The notes under the pieces were generated by a model that searched no databases, was not told the origin of the DNA, and worked only from the letters and a program-made list of their open reading frames with translations. Made by a program: the position numbers and the translations under genes. Below are positions 36,882-49,548 of a stretch of DNA of 64,000 nucleotides, piece by piece (the stretch's first letter is position 1; each line of letters begins with the position of its first letter). This DNA is from Motacilla alba alba (lineage: Eukaryota; Chordata; Aves; Passeriformes; Motacillidae). The DNA lies in the NCBI RefSeq assembly GCF_015832195.1, contig NC_052017.1, positions 77,687,801 through 77,751,800 on the forward strand. Direction: 5' to 3'.

Positions 36882-37170
36882 ATTACAGAATCAGAAGTTG
36901 ATTAAAAGATAATCTAGAGCAAATCCTCCAGCTGTGGGAGGGACAATTTCTATTAGAATAGGTTGCTCAGAGCTCCATCCAACCTGTCTTTGAACGTATT
37001 CAGGGATGGGACATCTACAACTTCTCTGGGCAACCTGTTCCATTGCCTCACTACTCTGACAGTAAAGAATTTCTTTTGTATATGCAATCTAAACCTACTC
37101 TTTCTTCACTTTGAAGCCATTTCCCCTTGTCCTGCCTCTACACACTCTTGTAAATAGTCTCTCTCCAGAT
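36882..37170 (-). mobile_element. CR1 LINE 3' fragment, minus orientation
   Basis: Reverse-complement CR1 3' wording runs in order: ATTACAGAATCAGAAG, GGTTGCTCAGAGCTCCATCC, GGGATGGGACATCTACAACT, TCTCTGGGCAACCTGTTCC, AGTAAAGAATTTCTTT, AATCTAAACCTACTC, GCCATTTCCCCTTGTCCTGCC and AGTCTCTCTCCAGATGC. The first 80 bases are more decayed than the rest. A 64-codon open frame inside it is only the LINE 3' end read by chance. The element is in the same orientation as FBXL7. Confidence 0.93.
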
Positions 37171-40100
37171 GCTAATGATGCATTAAATCAATGTAATTTA
37201 GAATAGTACAAATATGCTTCCTAAAATAAATTCAGGCTTTGAAAACAGTCTTTGCTGATAATTTGGAAAAGATAAACCTGCAAATTATGGGACAGAGTTG
37301 TACACAGCACAAGAAGAGGCCTCTAGATTAAGAAAACTAACTCAAAACTCAATTGGTAAAGCCAATCCCAACTCAGTTTGGTTCAACCCAGCTTGTTACG
37401 GATTGTCCATGAGATACCTGCAGGTGCCTGCTTGGTGTCCCAGCTGATGAGTCACGCGTCAGAGCAGTAGACACATCCCTCTACCAGCAAAACTACCAGT
37501 AAGTGAGTGATAATGAAAGAGCAACAAAAAATGCTGCCAACAGACAAGAAAACATAACCTTCATCTAAAAAAACTGCTTACTCAGTTACCATGTTACTGC
37601 TCACTCCAGGGTGAGTTTGGTGAGTTCTTTTCAGTCCCCTAGGAGAATTACACTGAGGCACTAACAGTTTTCCTGACTTTAGCAAGGAGATGTGTTTATT
37701 CCCAGACTAATGCTTTTGCAGACTAGGAGCCCTGCCTGCATCCACCTGTAGGATGCCCACGAATTACAGAAATTCAGTGAAACTGTGCAAAGTGTAACTA
37801 AAGGCTGACCTGAAACACCTGCTCCTGATCAGCTCAGATCCATTTACACTTCAGTTTTCAAAGTTTATTTTCTTGTCCAGGAATGAGATTCCTTCAAAAG
37901 CACCTGCTAGTATCCTGGCAAACACTCTCATGTTTTGAGGGCAAACACCTTGTCTCTAGGGTTGCATCCCTCCTCCCTTCTGACACATGGCCAAACTGAG
38001 AAAAACAAAGCTGGTCTCCAGGGCTTTTTGAAGGAATGCTAGAAAACTTCACTTAATCCACATTTTTGCATTTCTTACAAACCCACAGTGTTGCCACTAC
38101 ATGTACAGACAAAGAAATGCATTCAGCAAAGAGCTGGCCAAAACCAATTCTCCAACAAATCACCTTTGGGACCTGGGTGAGAGGAACACTCTGGAGAGGA
38201 TGAAAGCAAAGAAATATAGGCCTCCAAAGCAGAAACCCACGACACCAGCTCAGGCTAACTTATCCTTCAACAGCATCTCTTTAACAAAGATACATAAACC
38301 GAGGCTTTTTCATAATAAACACGTCACGTTATGAGAGCCCTCGAGTGACAGTGAGCAGTCCCCTCTTGTTACAAACACACACAACACACACACAACAACG
38401 CACTGAGCAAGCACGAGTGCTTACTCAGAACCGCAAGGATTAAAATTTTGTTTATGGGAAATTTGGGAGTTAAGCTGGGAAAGAGACATGGCCATTGGCA
38501 GCTTTCTTCTACTAGAAAAATGCAACTGGCTCAAGCCCAACTGCACTAAGTTACTTGGATTCCTGACCACCAGTGTGAAGCAGTCCCAGACTGTGTCAAA
38601 ACAGATGGTACTTACGACTGCAAAAGCATTGAGAGGGCATTAGCCGCCCTCTGAAACCCAGCCCTGCTGTCTGAGGTCCCAATTGCTGTGTCTGTGACTT
38701 GTGCTGCATAAATTGCAGATCGCTATTTATATGCAAGAGCATATGGTACTCTGACATTTGAGGAGTATCAGATATACATACACACAAGTAAATCAAGAAT
38801 TCAGCACTCAGTATTTATGGCAACTTCAATAACTTCCCAGTCTACTGAACACCACAATAAACAACTGCTTTATTGTGCAGAAAATATGAACTGACTATAA
38901 TAATTCTATTTCAATTCATTGTGATTTCAATTTACCGAAATGAGATAAACAAAATTATTCACTGACTCTCTCAATGTCACTTTGATTTCATTACCTCAAA
39001 ATCAATGTGCAAAAAAACCAAAATGTGATGTTTATGTCTACACAATTGCTAAGGTATCATTTGAAGCAAGAACTCTGGCACTATCTAAATCTTTCCGTCT
39101 GTTTCATGTTAACCTAAGCTAATTATTTAAAACATCATCACTAGCTCTACATGGAATTTTACATTTGTCCTCAGATTTATTATCACCAGCTTATGGCAGG
39201 ATCTCAGGCAGTAAACTTAAATACAGGACAGCAGCAAAAGCAGCATTTGGAATCAAGAAATATTAGACATCTTGACAAAGTAAGAGGAAGATGAAGAGAA
39301 AGGCCCTTATCTTCACAAAGTCCAAGGAAAATGGGAACCTGCCAGGGGGGTCTAATGAATATGTATATACACGTGACAGGGAGGCATACATGACTCCCTT
39401 CTAAATATAATTATTCTGTGTTTACCAATTCAATTGAACTTAAAAATGCTCCTCTTTTTGAGGACTTGCACAGAATAACAAAACCTGCTTAATTAAAGCA
39501 AATCAAACCCCTATGAAAATGTTATAATAAATGTTCTAATTCCCAAACTCTGGGTGAAAAAGTTAAGTGATCTTGACCTGTGCAGCTGAAGATCAAAAAG
39601 GATATGCTAGTATGTACCATGATCTCCAATGTATGCAGTTAGAGGAGGGAGGTGATGGAAAGGTTACTGTACTTGCAGAGCCACCTAAGAAGGAGCAGTA
39701 GCCAAGTTTGACTAAGAGACAACATAGTAGTTGAGGGTCAAAAATTTTGACACAGTACACAAGTAGATGAAGGCATAGGCTGAGTGGGTTAGGAGAGCTT
39801 CTAGCATCTAGAGCTTACTAGGAAGCAGCAAAATTTTAAAAATCCAAAACACAACAATAGAGGAATTAATCTATGAAGAAAATTGTGCTTTAAGATGTTG
39901 TTTACACAGGATGACCCAAGAGCTTTCCCATCCTTTATCATCAACCAGCCATGATTTGTTAGCCATCCTGGTCTTTCTAAACCAGGGAAGTAAAAGTCTT
40001 ACTGAAATAATTTCTCAGGGAGGTGAAAAATAAAGGAGTAACTGATGCTTATTTTCATCGTTGGCATGGATGCACATTTGGGGCTGAGAAGCAATGCCCT

Positions 40101-40893
40101 TGTTACAGTACACACTTTTGCAGATTTTTTTACTCTGTTCATAAAATACAGACCATTCTCCATTTTGAGAGGAAAGAGGATAAAGTTCACTGCAGTGCAC
40201 ATGATCCACAGGAGCATATTAAACCTCACCCATGTGGACTCTGATAAATGTCCTGAACTTCAGTGAAATTCCTCAAGATTTTTTTCCCCTCACAATACAG
40301 TGAATATACCAAAGATCCTTGTAACTTACAACGTGAGTTTGAGACTTAGCATTCACTGGCCTCAGTTCTGAGACTCCTGAACAGCACACTCCACTGCCAG
40401 TCTTCCTCCTTGCTGAAGAAAAATTAGCATGTCCTCTCCTTTTGATAGAGTTGAGGCTACAGATTTCTTGGTGGGATGCAGTATGCTAGGCTTGGAGACA
40501 ATGACTACCAGAACTAGTAAACTGGTACTGAAATCCTAGTGAATCCACCCTTGGACCACCTCCAGTGGAACTGATGCTTATCCTTACAAGACCTGCTTCA
40601 GAAGTGAAGCTGGTGGACACAAAGCACAGGGGAAAGTTATAATATTTCAGAGAGAGAAAAGCACTGTCCAACTGCTGTACTACCATTATTTTCAAGAAGT
40701 GATGACAACATTGTGTTTACAGGATGTGTGATGTAAATTAAAGTAGATGTAATGAGGCTCTGGTTCTAAAAAAGACTTTTAACACTCTGCTATAGTTCCA
40801 CTAGGTACTGAGGCTGCAGGTGGAGAAATTATAGTAATGACTTACTTCATCATCTCCCTCCTAATTGCACAAGACTTCAAGCAGAACACTACT

Positions 40894-40935
<42 letters not shown>

Positions 40936-43900
40936 TTCCTAGCATTCTTCAGTATAATTTGGAAATATGGAACATAGCCAATAAAGAGAAATCACAAAGT
41001 CACATTTAAAAGCTTTTAATGAGAAGGCAAGAAGAATTTTTATTAGGAAACATTTAGAAGCACATAGTGACTTCACATTTTCCAGCTCACTGAATTTACA
41101 AGCAAAGAGGCTGATGCTGTAGTACCTGGATGCCAAGTAGTTCCTAGGATGTGCAGAGTACCAGAGGCTACTGTAAGTTCAGAGCAGCCAGCATCTCACA
41201 GGATCACAACTCCCCTCACTACACACCAAAACTGAAACACTGCCAGGTTAGTTCACTCTCCTCTCTTCTATTTGTGGCAAAGAGACTTTTATGACATCAG
41301 TAATTGTCTGGAAAGTATTGCCCTCATTTCATCATACTAAGTTACACTCCACTCATGCTGTATTCATGACTATTTATAGCATGAACCATGTATAGGAACA
41401 TGACACTGCAAAAGTGTCATGATGAGAGACGCTTAAGTAAGAAGTGAGATGAGATTACAAACACTGGGCCACTAATCTCCTATAATCCAGTTATGCATTT
41501 ACTTGCTCCATCATTTTAATTCCATTTACAGAACACATGAACCGTATGCAAGGCACTGATACTACTGGTATTACACACAATTCAGAAAAATACTTCTGCA
41601 GCCCTGAGGGTGATTCAAAAACTAGTAAAAAATGTTAAAGTTTTCACTATTTAATATATTATCCAGTCTGGGAGACAGCAAAATCTGTTGCCAATTCCAG
41701 ATCACCCTGTAGTTTGTGTCTATCACAAGACACCCCTCTTGTTCAGTTTAGACTGGCTGTTCTGACATGATACAAGGAAGGAAACAGAGGTGGTAAAAGC
41801 ACTGAAGTAGAACATTTTCAATGACATGAGTGCATGTGGCTGCTTATGTCTACAGAGGTATCCCTATACAAGGGCACTGAAGTCCTTCCATTTGAATCTC
41901 AGGAATTAAAATCCTCCCTAGGATCATCTCCATAACACACGAAATGGGTCTTTTTTTCACTACCTGTCAAAATGGGATGTCTGTACATCAACCTGGTGAT
42001 GGAAAACAAACTCTCCACCAACCTGCTTCTCATGTGACTTTTGCAGTACTTGAATTCTGCCGCTGCGGAGTCAGACTGTGATGTAACTCATCAAATCCTG
42101 GCACAAAAGTATACCTGGCACATACCTTTCAGAAAGGTGTCAGTTCACAAGGGCTGAAGAGCAGAGCACAAGGACAGACTGTACAGCTCACACAGAGCAT
42201 CACCTCTTATTGAACAAACCCTTCACCATCCCACCTTTTTAAGGAAAGCCCTTACAAAGCTTTGAGTTTACTGAAATGGTGCGACAAAACCACATGCTGC
42301 TGAAGTGATATTTGACTCGCAAGGCTTTTATGTTGAATGGCCTCTGTTGATTTAGCAATTTCTATTTCATAAGCTCTGTAAGGCAATAATACATTCCCAA
42401 GTAATCTGCTATGTTATAAACCACCAGAAACCATTTGAACACCACAACAAGAAAAGGCTTCAGAGAGGCCACAATGCCTCCAGCCACGAGGGCTGACCAT
42501 TAGGCATCCAGTTCTTCCTTGCTTCAAAACACAGGTGGGATACCTGATTTGGGACTGAGCCATGGCTCCTGCACATCTCAGTGAAGCAGTCACTTCTCTT
42601 CATTACCCTCTATATCTACAGCACTCACCAGTGATGCTACTGAGTCTTCTTTACTGACTATAATGAGTTTCATGCAAGTAAAGCCATATCTGGAGAACAA
42701 TTCAGGCAGAATAAGTTATTTTAGCTGTGACTACAGCTGGCAGATCCTGCCCCTTAGGCAAATTGCCTTGTAACACAACAAAGCTTCATCTGTCTGCAGC
42801 CAGCAAGTACATTGCAGCAGGCTTGCAAGCCTTTCTCTGAACAGATATTTGTTCCTTGAAGAGAATTCAGATTCTTGTTTATAGAAAAACTCCAAACTCT
42901 CAAGAGCAAAAAGCAATCTCATCACACTTGAACTGCATTTAGCAGCCTTTCTGTATACAAAGGTGGAGGGTGTGCTTCTATGCCTTGCCAATGCAGCAGA
43001 AGATTTCTGAGGATAACAAAGTGAGATCTAGGAACAGATGGTGATGGCATGGCCTAACCTTGGCAAATGGTCTGGGACACCATCTTTCAAGTCAGAACTA
43101 TGAGTGAATCATTGGTGGTGTGCAGGTGTAAAAACCACATAAAATCAGCGTGTGCTTCCCAACACTGCTCATGTGAAAATGCACAAAGCCCGTCATCTCT
43201 AACCACTCACCTTAATAATGAAGAAAATCATCATCACCAGACAGCAGCTTCCTAGTCAGAGGCCAGGAGCTGCCTGCTTTCAGGCAGGCTGCCGCAGGCA
43301 AAGACCCACAGCTCATGGGCAGCACCTGAGTTCATGGGTGCTGCCTCACCAGCTGCAGGGAGCAGCACTGGGTCCCAGGAGGTGAGAGCACCCACACCTC
43401 CTGCAGGATATGGGTGCACTTCAGATGGGGAAAGTGGGGAGACCGTAATCCATGTGTGCTGGCAGAGCATGTGAGTGTACTTGTGGAAGAGAGTCTATAA
43501 CTTTTGGGGATTAGTTAAAGCTGTTTTCTGTAAGTGCTTATTAACATTAATTCAGTGTTCAGGGATGTAATTTATCTGTGGCATTACTGGTACTGATCCC
43601 AAATGAGCAGTTCATTGACTACTGATTAAATTCATACCAGTATTAAACTGCTTTGATCCTAATTTTAGTTTAAGCTATGTGAACTGAATAGCACTCCACT
43701 GCAGCACATGTGATTCATCACTCGCTGCTGTTTGTTTCTGTTATACTTTTAAGGATGAGAAAACTGATTTATATCAGGCGTTGACAAGAATTTCAAAATA
43801 AAGCTAGGGATTAAAGAGTGTTGTTTAACCAGCTGCAACAAGCCATTGCGTAGAAAAGGTGTGGACAAACTCCAAAAGCAACCTAGATGTCACTGTGGAT

Positions 43901-46900
43901 TTGTGCAGCACTGGTAGCGCTGCATAGTGGAGCAACAGAGAGATGCTAAACACCTGCAATGAGGGATCATGTTCTGCCTTGGCAAGGACTACAGCTGATT
44001 CAGACTCTGGTTTCTCCTGCAGGGAATCACAACCTTGGTATAATCTAATTATCTCTACATACATATATGTGCATTATTTCCATACAGAGCTACATTTGGC
44101 TGTACCTGTAGGCAGTTTACGATAATTACAGATGGCCAGAAATAAAACAGGGGCTTTGAATTTTCTTACTAAGTATGGAAAGTAATGGAAACCACAGAAG
44201 TGCTACAACTGAATAAAAAGCTCACCTTTCATTTATAAAAGTGTGTGCCAGGGAAAAGTTAATAATATACACCTAATATAATTAGGGAACCAAATTAAAG
44301 GCAATTAAATAATTAAAAACATTTTTTCTAGGAAAAGGTATCAAATTCCTTATGAGTAATATTCTAATCACACAATTAAACCACAATGATTTTACCCTAT
44401 TAACTTTCTCTCTTTTCTTCTTTTTTTTGTTAAAGTATGTAAGATCGGGAATTGGCATATTACAATGGAGGAGTATGATAAAAAGCCAAGCACCCAGTGG
44501 CACAGTGGTAAGGACTATTTTTAAGGTGAGTTAAATTTAACTTATTATGTTAAAATTAATTAAAAATTAATCAGGCAAGCCACAGAATATGGCTTTACAA
44601 TAAGGGGCACTTGCAGAGGCTTCATCTACTCTGTTTAAAATGGAGACACTTCATGATAGCACTGCTCAGAAAAAGATGGACATGAGCTGTAAACTTTAAG
44701 ATAAGCTACCAAGATATTGTGGCTTCAAGTTAAGTTTACACTGCAAGGAAAACAGCTTTTAGTGTGTGTCCAGTACATCCTTGGAACTCAACCAGGCAAT
44801 GGCCCTTCTCACTTTCCTGGAAGTAATGCTACTTTGAGCTGTAGTTACTTATGAGAGACTCAGCAGCAGTACTATAGCTTTTTTCAGACTTGTACCAATT
44901 TTTAATCAATTCTCCCTTATTAAACACTTATTCTCCTCTTTCAGCAGAGTGGCCAAAGAATAGACACAATGAGAATGACTTTGGGCTGTACCAGGTCTTG
45001 AGGTGGGCTCCAGTGCAGCCCATGAGATGATGCATCCTGGGGATGCACCAATGCAGGACCATAAGTCCCCACTGTGGAAAACATGGAGCATGGCCCAGAG
45101 CTGGGGACAGCTGCAGCTGTGGGAGACATGCTGGGGAAATGGGACCCTTTCCCAAATCATGGGAAGCACCGTGATTTCAGAGGATATGAACACTGAGCTG
45201 TTGTCAGCTATGATGGTGTAAGAAGTGCGGCTGTTTCACTCTTTCCCCTTTTTTGCACCCTCTGTTAAAACCCATAATTCCACTGCACAACACGATGACA
45301 AAAATGTCATACAGATAATGATGAGTGGAGCCAGAGGATGAAGCCAGACGTTTATTCTTATGTTATAACCAATATAAACTGGATTAGGAAATTCAGTTTA
45401 TATTTAATTGTATATTTTAAAATAAGCCATAATAACCATTGCACTAACATACAAAGAATTCAGAAGCTGTTGGATGTCTTGGCAACCTTGATGTGAATTC
45501 ATATTCTGCTTCTTTTAAAAGACTCTATCCAAAAGAAACACTGCATCAAATGTATTGTTGAGACTTTCCTCAGCACATGTTTTGACATCTAGGCAAATCT
45601 TCTGAGTCAGGGTGGTTGAGAAGCTCAAGAAACAGACCTGATGCTGCTGCATCTGACAGGTTCACCACCGGGAGAAAGTAAAGTGCCTGCCTTCTTTTGA
45701 CAGCTGAACAGGAGATCTCAGCCACTTGGCTTCATGCCCACCATCAGTACCCTCCAAGCTCTCCAGCTTCAGCATGTGGCCAGCCAGGCATGCAGCAGGG
45801 CTGAGCACCATCCTCTGCAGCTGGCAGGAGCTGGTTCCTGGTGACATGAAGCTCTGAAGGAGCTTCAGGGCACTTTGAGACACCCATCATCTCAAAGCAG
45901 CTGATAGGTACCTAAACTTCCTCAGTCACCTGTGAGCATGCCACAGTATTACCTGCCCCCTGTCCTCCTCAACCAAGCACTAGCAGCTTACTTCTATCAC
46001 ATCTAATTAGTCACCAGGAGTCATTTGGTAGCCTGAGAGCAAGCCCAACCTGGTCACAGAACAGGTCTGCTTCCTTGCAATTGCCCATTCTGGTACCAGA
46101 GCATTAAAGGCAAGTGAGGTTCACAGAAAGGCAGAAAAATTTCTTTTTTCACTAGAATATTTCACACTGGCATGACCACAGGGTGTCACCAACCTGTGTT
46201 AGGCATCCCATGAAGATCAGAATATGACATACTGCAACACATCTAACATTTGGGCTCACCCAGCCATGCATCTTTGCCCCGAGGTCCCTCTACTACTCTG
46301 AGCATTCAGATACAGCTGCTGAAATGCAACTGCTGTCGATTGTTTCCCAGTACCAGTAGCAAAGCCCATGCAGCCAGGGCCAGGTGTAACTTCTTCACCA
46401 TCACAGGCAGTAGTTGTAGCGGACAAAATCTGAACACACAGATACAAAGTGCTCTAGTTTAACGGGAAAAAAAAAAAGTAAAGCAAAACCAAGCAGACTA
46501 CAGGTGCTCAGGAAAGAAGCTAATGCATCAGACAACAAAAACTTCATTAACACCTCAAGTTAGAGGCGGTAGCAGACTTGAAATACAGCCCTCTGGACAC
46601 ACCACCATGCACAGTGTGGAATCACCAGATTCTTGCACGCAACCTGGCAACCCTAAGGCTCATTATTATAAACAGTTGAGATTTTCAGTTCAAGTTTTGT
46701 TTACCTGTATGACAGAATATATCCAAGCTGAGGATACTGTGAGGATTCTTCTAGCAAGTCAATAATCAGAACAGAAGTTTGTTTAACAGGAATACTGTTT
46801 CACATTCATTCATTAACTCTTTTGAAATCTCATGGAAAAAATGAGAAAAAACCAAAAAAAAAAAAAAAGAGAAATCTAAGCAGGTAAATTAACCAGCCTT

Positions 46901-49165
46901 CCTTAAGCCACGGAGGCTTAGAGGCTATGGTGAGGTTAAAGCCTTTACCAATGGTTTCTACCATGTGGCAAATACATGACACATTCAATTTTTTTTACAT
47001 ATTTTACTATAAACAGACTGTCGATTTAGGCTTTTTCGATGAATCTTCTACCTGCCAACCGCACAATATCACATTGCCCACCACAACAGCGAGCTGCCAT
47101 TTGCAGGATGGTTTGGTTTTGCCTCTAACCGCTCTCAGTCACGGCATCCTCCCACTCCCAGGACACTGCAGAGGCACTCCCAGAGCTTGCTCCTCTGTGC
47201 AGATATCAGCACTCAGCACGGCCCTGCTAGCAAGGAAGCTTGGCAGAGGCTCACAAAATACACAACTTAACAATCAAGGGCCTTGTTGAGTTGGACCTTT
47301 TATTGAACACAACTCTGGCCCTTGTCTCCTCTCTCTGTTTATAAGGCTTACCAAGTATATAAACTATTGCTCTTAAATTATGAGGACCCACATTTATGAG
47401 AGCAATTATCCTTTGTTTGTTTAGAAAGGCTATTTGTCTTTCTCCTGTCTTTTACATGCCTCCCTGCCTCCTCTGCCTAAAATAAAGCAAAATGTTTGGA
47501 TTTTTATTTGAGGGTGGGCTCCATCTGAAGTTCACTTAATGAGAGGGAATCTCTGCTATAACTATTGGATGGGGGAAGGAGCTGGAGGAGGAGATCAAGC
47601 GTTGCTTCAATTCAAATGAAAGTTAGGCAAGGGAATTGTCTGGAGGAATAGACAAAGTTTTTGCTTTTATACATCTATAAAACTGTTCATGAAGTTGAGG
47701 TGGCTTGGCTTTAAAAAATAATTCAAAAATCACAGTACATATTAGGTAGTAAGTACCTTGCTGTCACTGTGTGCTCTAGAGCAGGGTAGGGTTTGAACAT
47801 TGGACTGGCCCTTCTGCAGTCTGTTCAGATGAGATGGAAAGTAAAAACCCACTGCTTGGGCTTTAAGAGGACCATGCTATCTCTGGAAAACGAATTAAAC
47901 TATATCTTCCAAAAGACTAAAATGTGTCTTTGTAAGACTGCTCTACTCAGAATCAATACTGACAACATAAGACACATCTGAGCTCTGCAAGCGAGCACAC
48001 TTGGCTGTCTGATAGTGCTTCCCAGAGAGGTGTCCAAGTACCAAGCACAGATGGACTTACTTTAACAGTTTCAGAAAAATGATCGCACATATCAGGTCTG
48101 TCATTCCTGTAGCTCCAACAAGAATCTAAGACCTGAACAGTCCTGGGGCCTGCAGCCAGGCAGGTCCCTGAGGACTTCTGTTCTTCCTTCCTCTCCAGAA
48201 TTTGCAACATGCCCTCTGCTACCAAAGGCAACACCCAGACTGAGCCTTTGAAATCACAGAAAATAAAGCTTTCTTGCCTGGACAACCACAGCAGCACTAG
48301 GGAAAGGAAACAGGCATGTGATGTAGTTCCTCCTTTCCTCAGGCAGACACCTCCTCACCGTGAGTAACACTGAAAGTGTTCTGTTGTAAGAAATGCCTCA
48401 GGTAGGGGAAATCCTCCAGGGTCCTTTCAAGTGTGAAACCATACAGGTTCTTCTGAGAGATGAGGATAGGGCAGATCTAGAGTAGCTGAGCTTCATCTTG
48501 GAAAATAATTTAAAAAAATTTTGAAAAGGAAGAAATTTTTGAAACAAGTGCTGCAGAGCTGTCAACAAAAGAGAACACAGGGCTGGCAGGTGCAAGGAAG
48601 GATGCAGATGGGCAGTCTTTGCACAACCAACAGCTGCTACAGAACAGAAGTGCAGCACAGAAAAACCTTCCAGGAAAGAGGCTGTTGTTTTGTTCAACAG
48701 AGGTGATCAGAAGATACCTCATAAGTGAAGTGCATTTTCAAAATTAGGGATTCTTAACTCTTTGACAGGAAAAGCACTTTGACTAAAGTTCAGTGGCTGT
48801 TCTGCTCTCCAGGTACAAGGCAGCCATCCCCTTAGGTGACTTTTATTAACTGAAATTCAACGTTTCAGTGCAGAAAGCAGAAGCACCAGGCACTTGCAGG
48901 CTGAAAGTACATTTTCCTGTTTATAAGCCAATGTCACTAACACTCCCCAACACAGCTTCCATATCCAGATATGATGTAAAAGGATCTTTTAATGGGACTC
49001 ATTGACACTTACAAAGTTATAATAGGAGGTTATCTTTCATACTGCAGGATGTATTACACTCTCAACAATGCAGCTCTGAAATAAAATCACAAGTTTCCCT
49101 TCTTGTGGAACCTGCTTTCAAGGTTAAATGGACACAGTTTTCTTTAGGCAGAAATATGAAGTACT
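37171..49165. other. FBXL7 intron segment with simple repeats only
   Basis: It contains a CA-rich tract at 38375-38398, the 37-base A run at 40896-40932, an A run at about 46854-46868, and a block near 47340-47430 with adjoining Sox- and Fox-type sites. A locally GC-richer patch at 43250-43480 has overlapping chance frames. No gene is supported. Confidence 0.55.
40896..40932. repeat. 37-base A homopolymer
   Basis: Longest homopolymer in the window. The upstream 150 bases do not look like a known SINE or LINE, and I see no convincing flanking duplication, so a retroposition origin (poly(A) tail of a short retrocopy) is possible but unsupported. Confidence 0.92.
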
Positions 49166-49548
49166 ACGGAATCACAGAACCATTTAGGTTGGAAAAGACG
49201 TCTAGGATCACCAAGTTCAAGCACAAACCTAACACTGTCAAGTCCACTACTAAACCTTGTCTCCATCTACATGTCTTTTAAATCCTCCAGGGATGGGGAT
49301 TCCACTTCCTGAGCAGCCTGTTCCAGTGACCGACAAGCCTTTTGAGAAAGAAATTTTTTCTAAACCTCCTCTGGAGCAACTTCAGACCATTTCCTTTTGT
49401 CCATTCACTGGTTGCCTGAGAGAAGACACTGATCCCCACATGGCTGCAATCTACTTTCAGGCCATTGTAGAGAGCAATAAGAGAGCAATAAGCCCTTTCT
49501 CCAGGCTAAACAACCCCAGCTCTCTCAGCCACTCCTAAGACTCATTCT
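49166..49548 (-). mobile_element. CR1 LINE 3' fragment, minus orientation
   Basis: Reverse-complement CR1 3' wording: GGAATCACAGAACCATTTAGG, TTGGAAAAGACGTCTAGGAT, CCAGGGATGGGGATTCCAC, AGCAGCCTGTTCCAGTG, AACCTCCTCTGGAGCAACTT, CCATTTCCTTTTGTCC and, near the right end, CTCCAGGCTAAACAACCCC and AGCTCTCTCAGCC. This is the longest and best-preserved CR1 copy wholly inside the window. Its 93-codon plus-strand frame (49257-49538) is the antisense of the LINE 3' region and not a gene. It is in the same orientation as FBXL7. Confidence 0.95.

Noticed and set aside
41399..41421. 9-base-stem hairpin (CATGACACT/AGTGTCATG)
   Set aside because: A stem this short is expected by chance several times in 64 kb.
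49257..49538. 93-codon plus-strand open frame
   Set aside because: It is the antisense of a CR1 3' region, as is the frame at 36963-37157.
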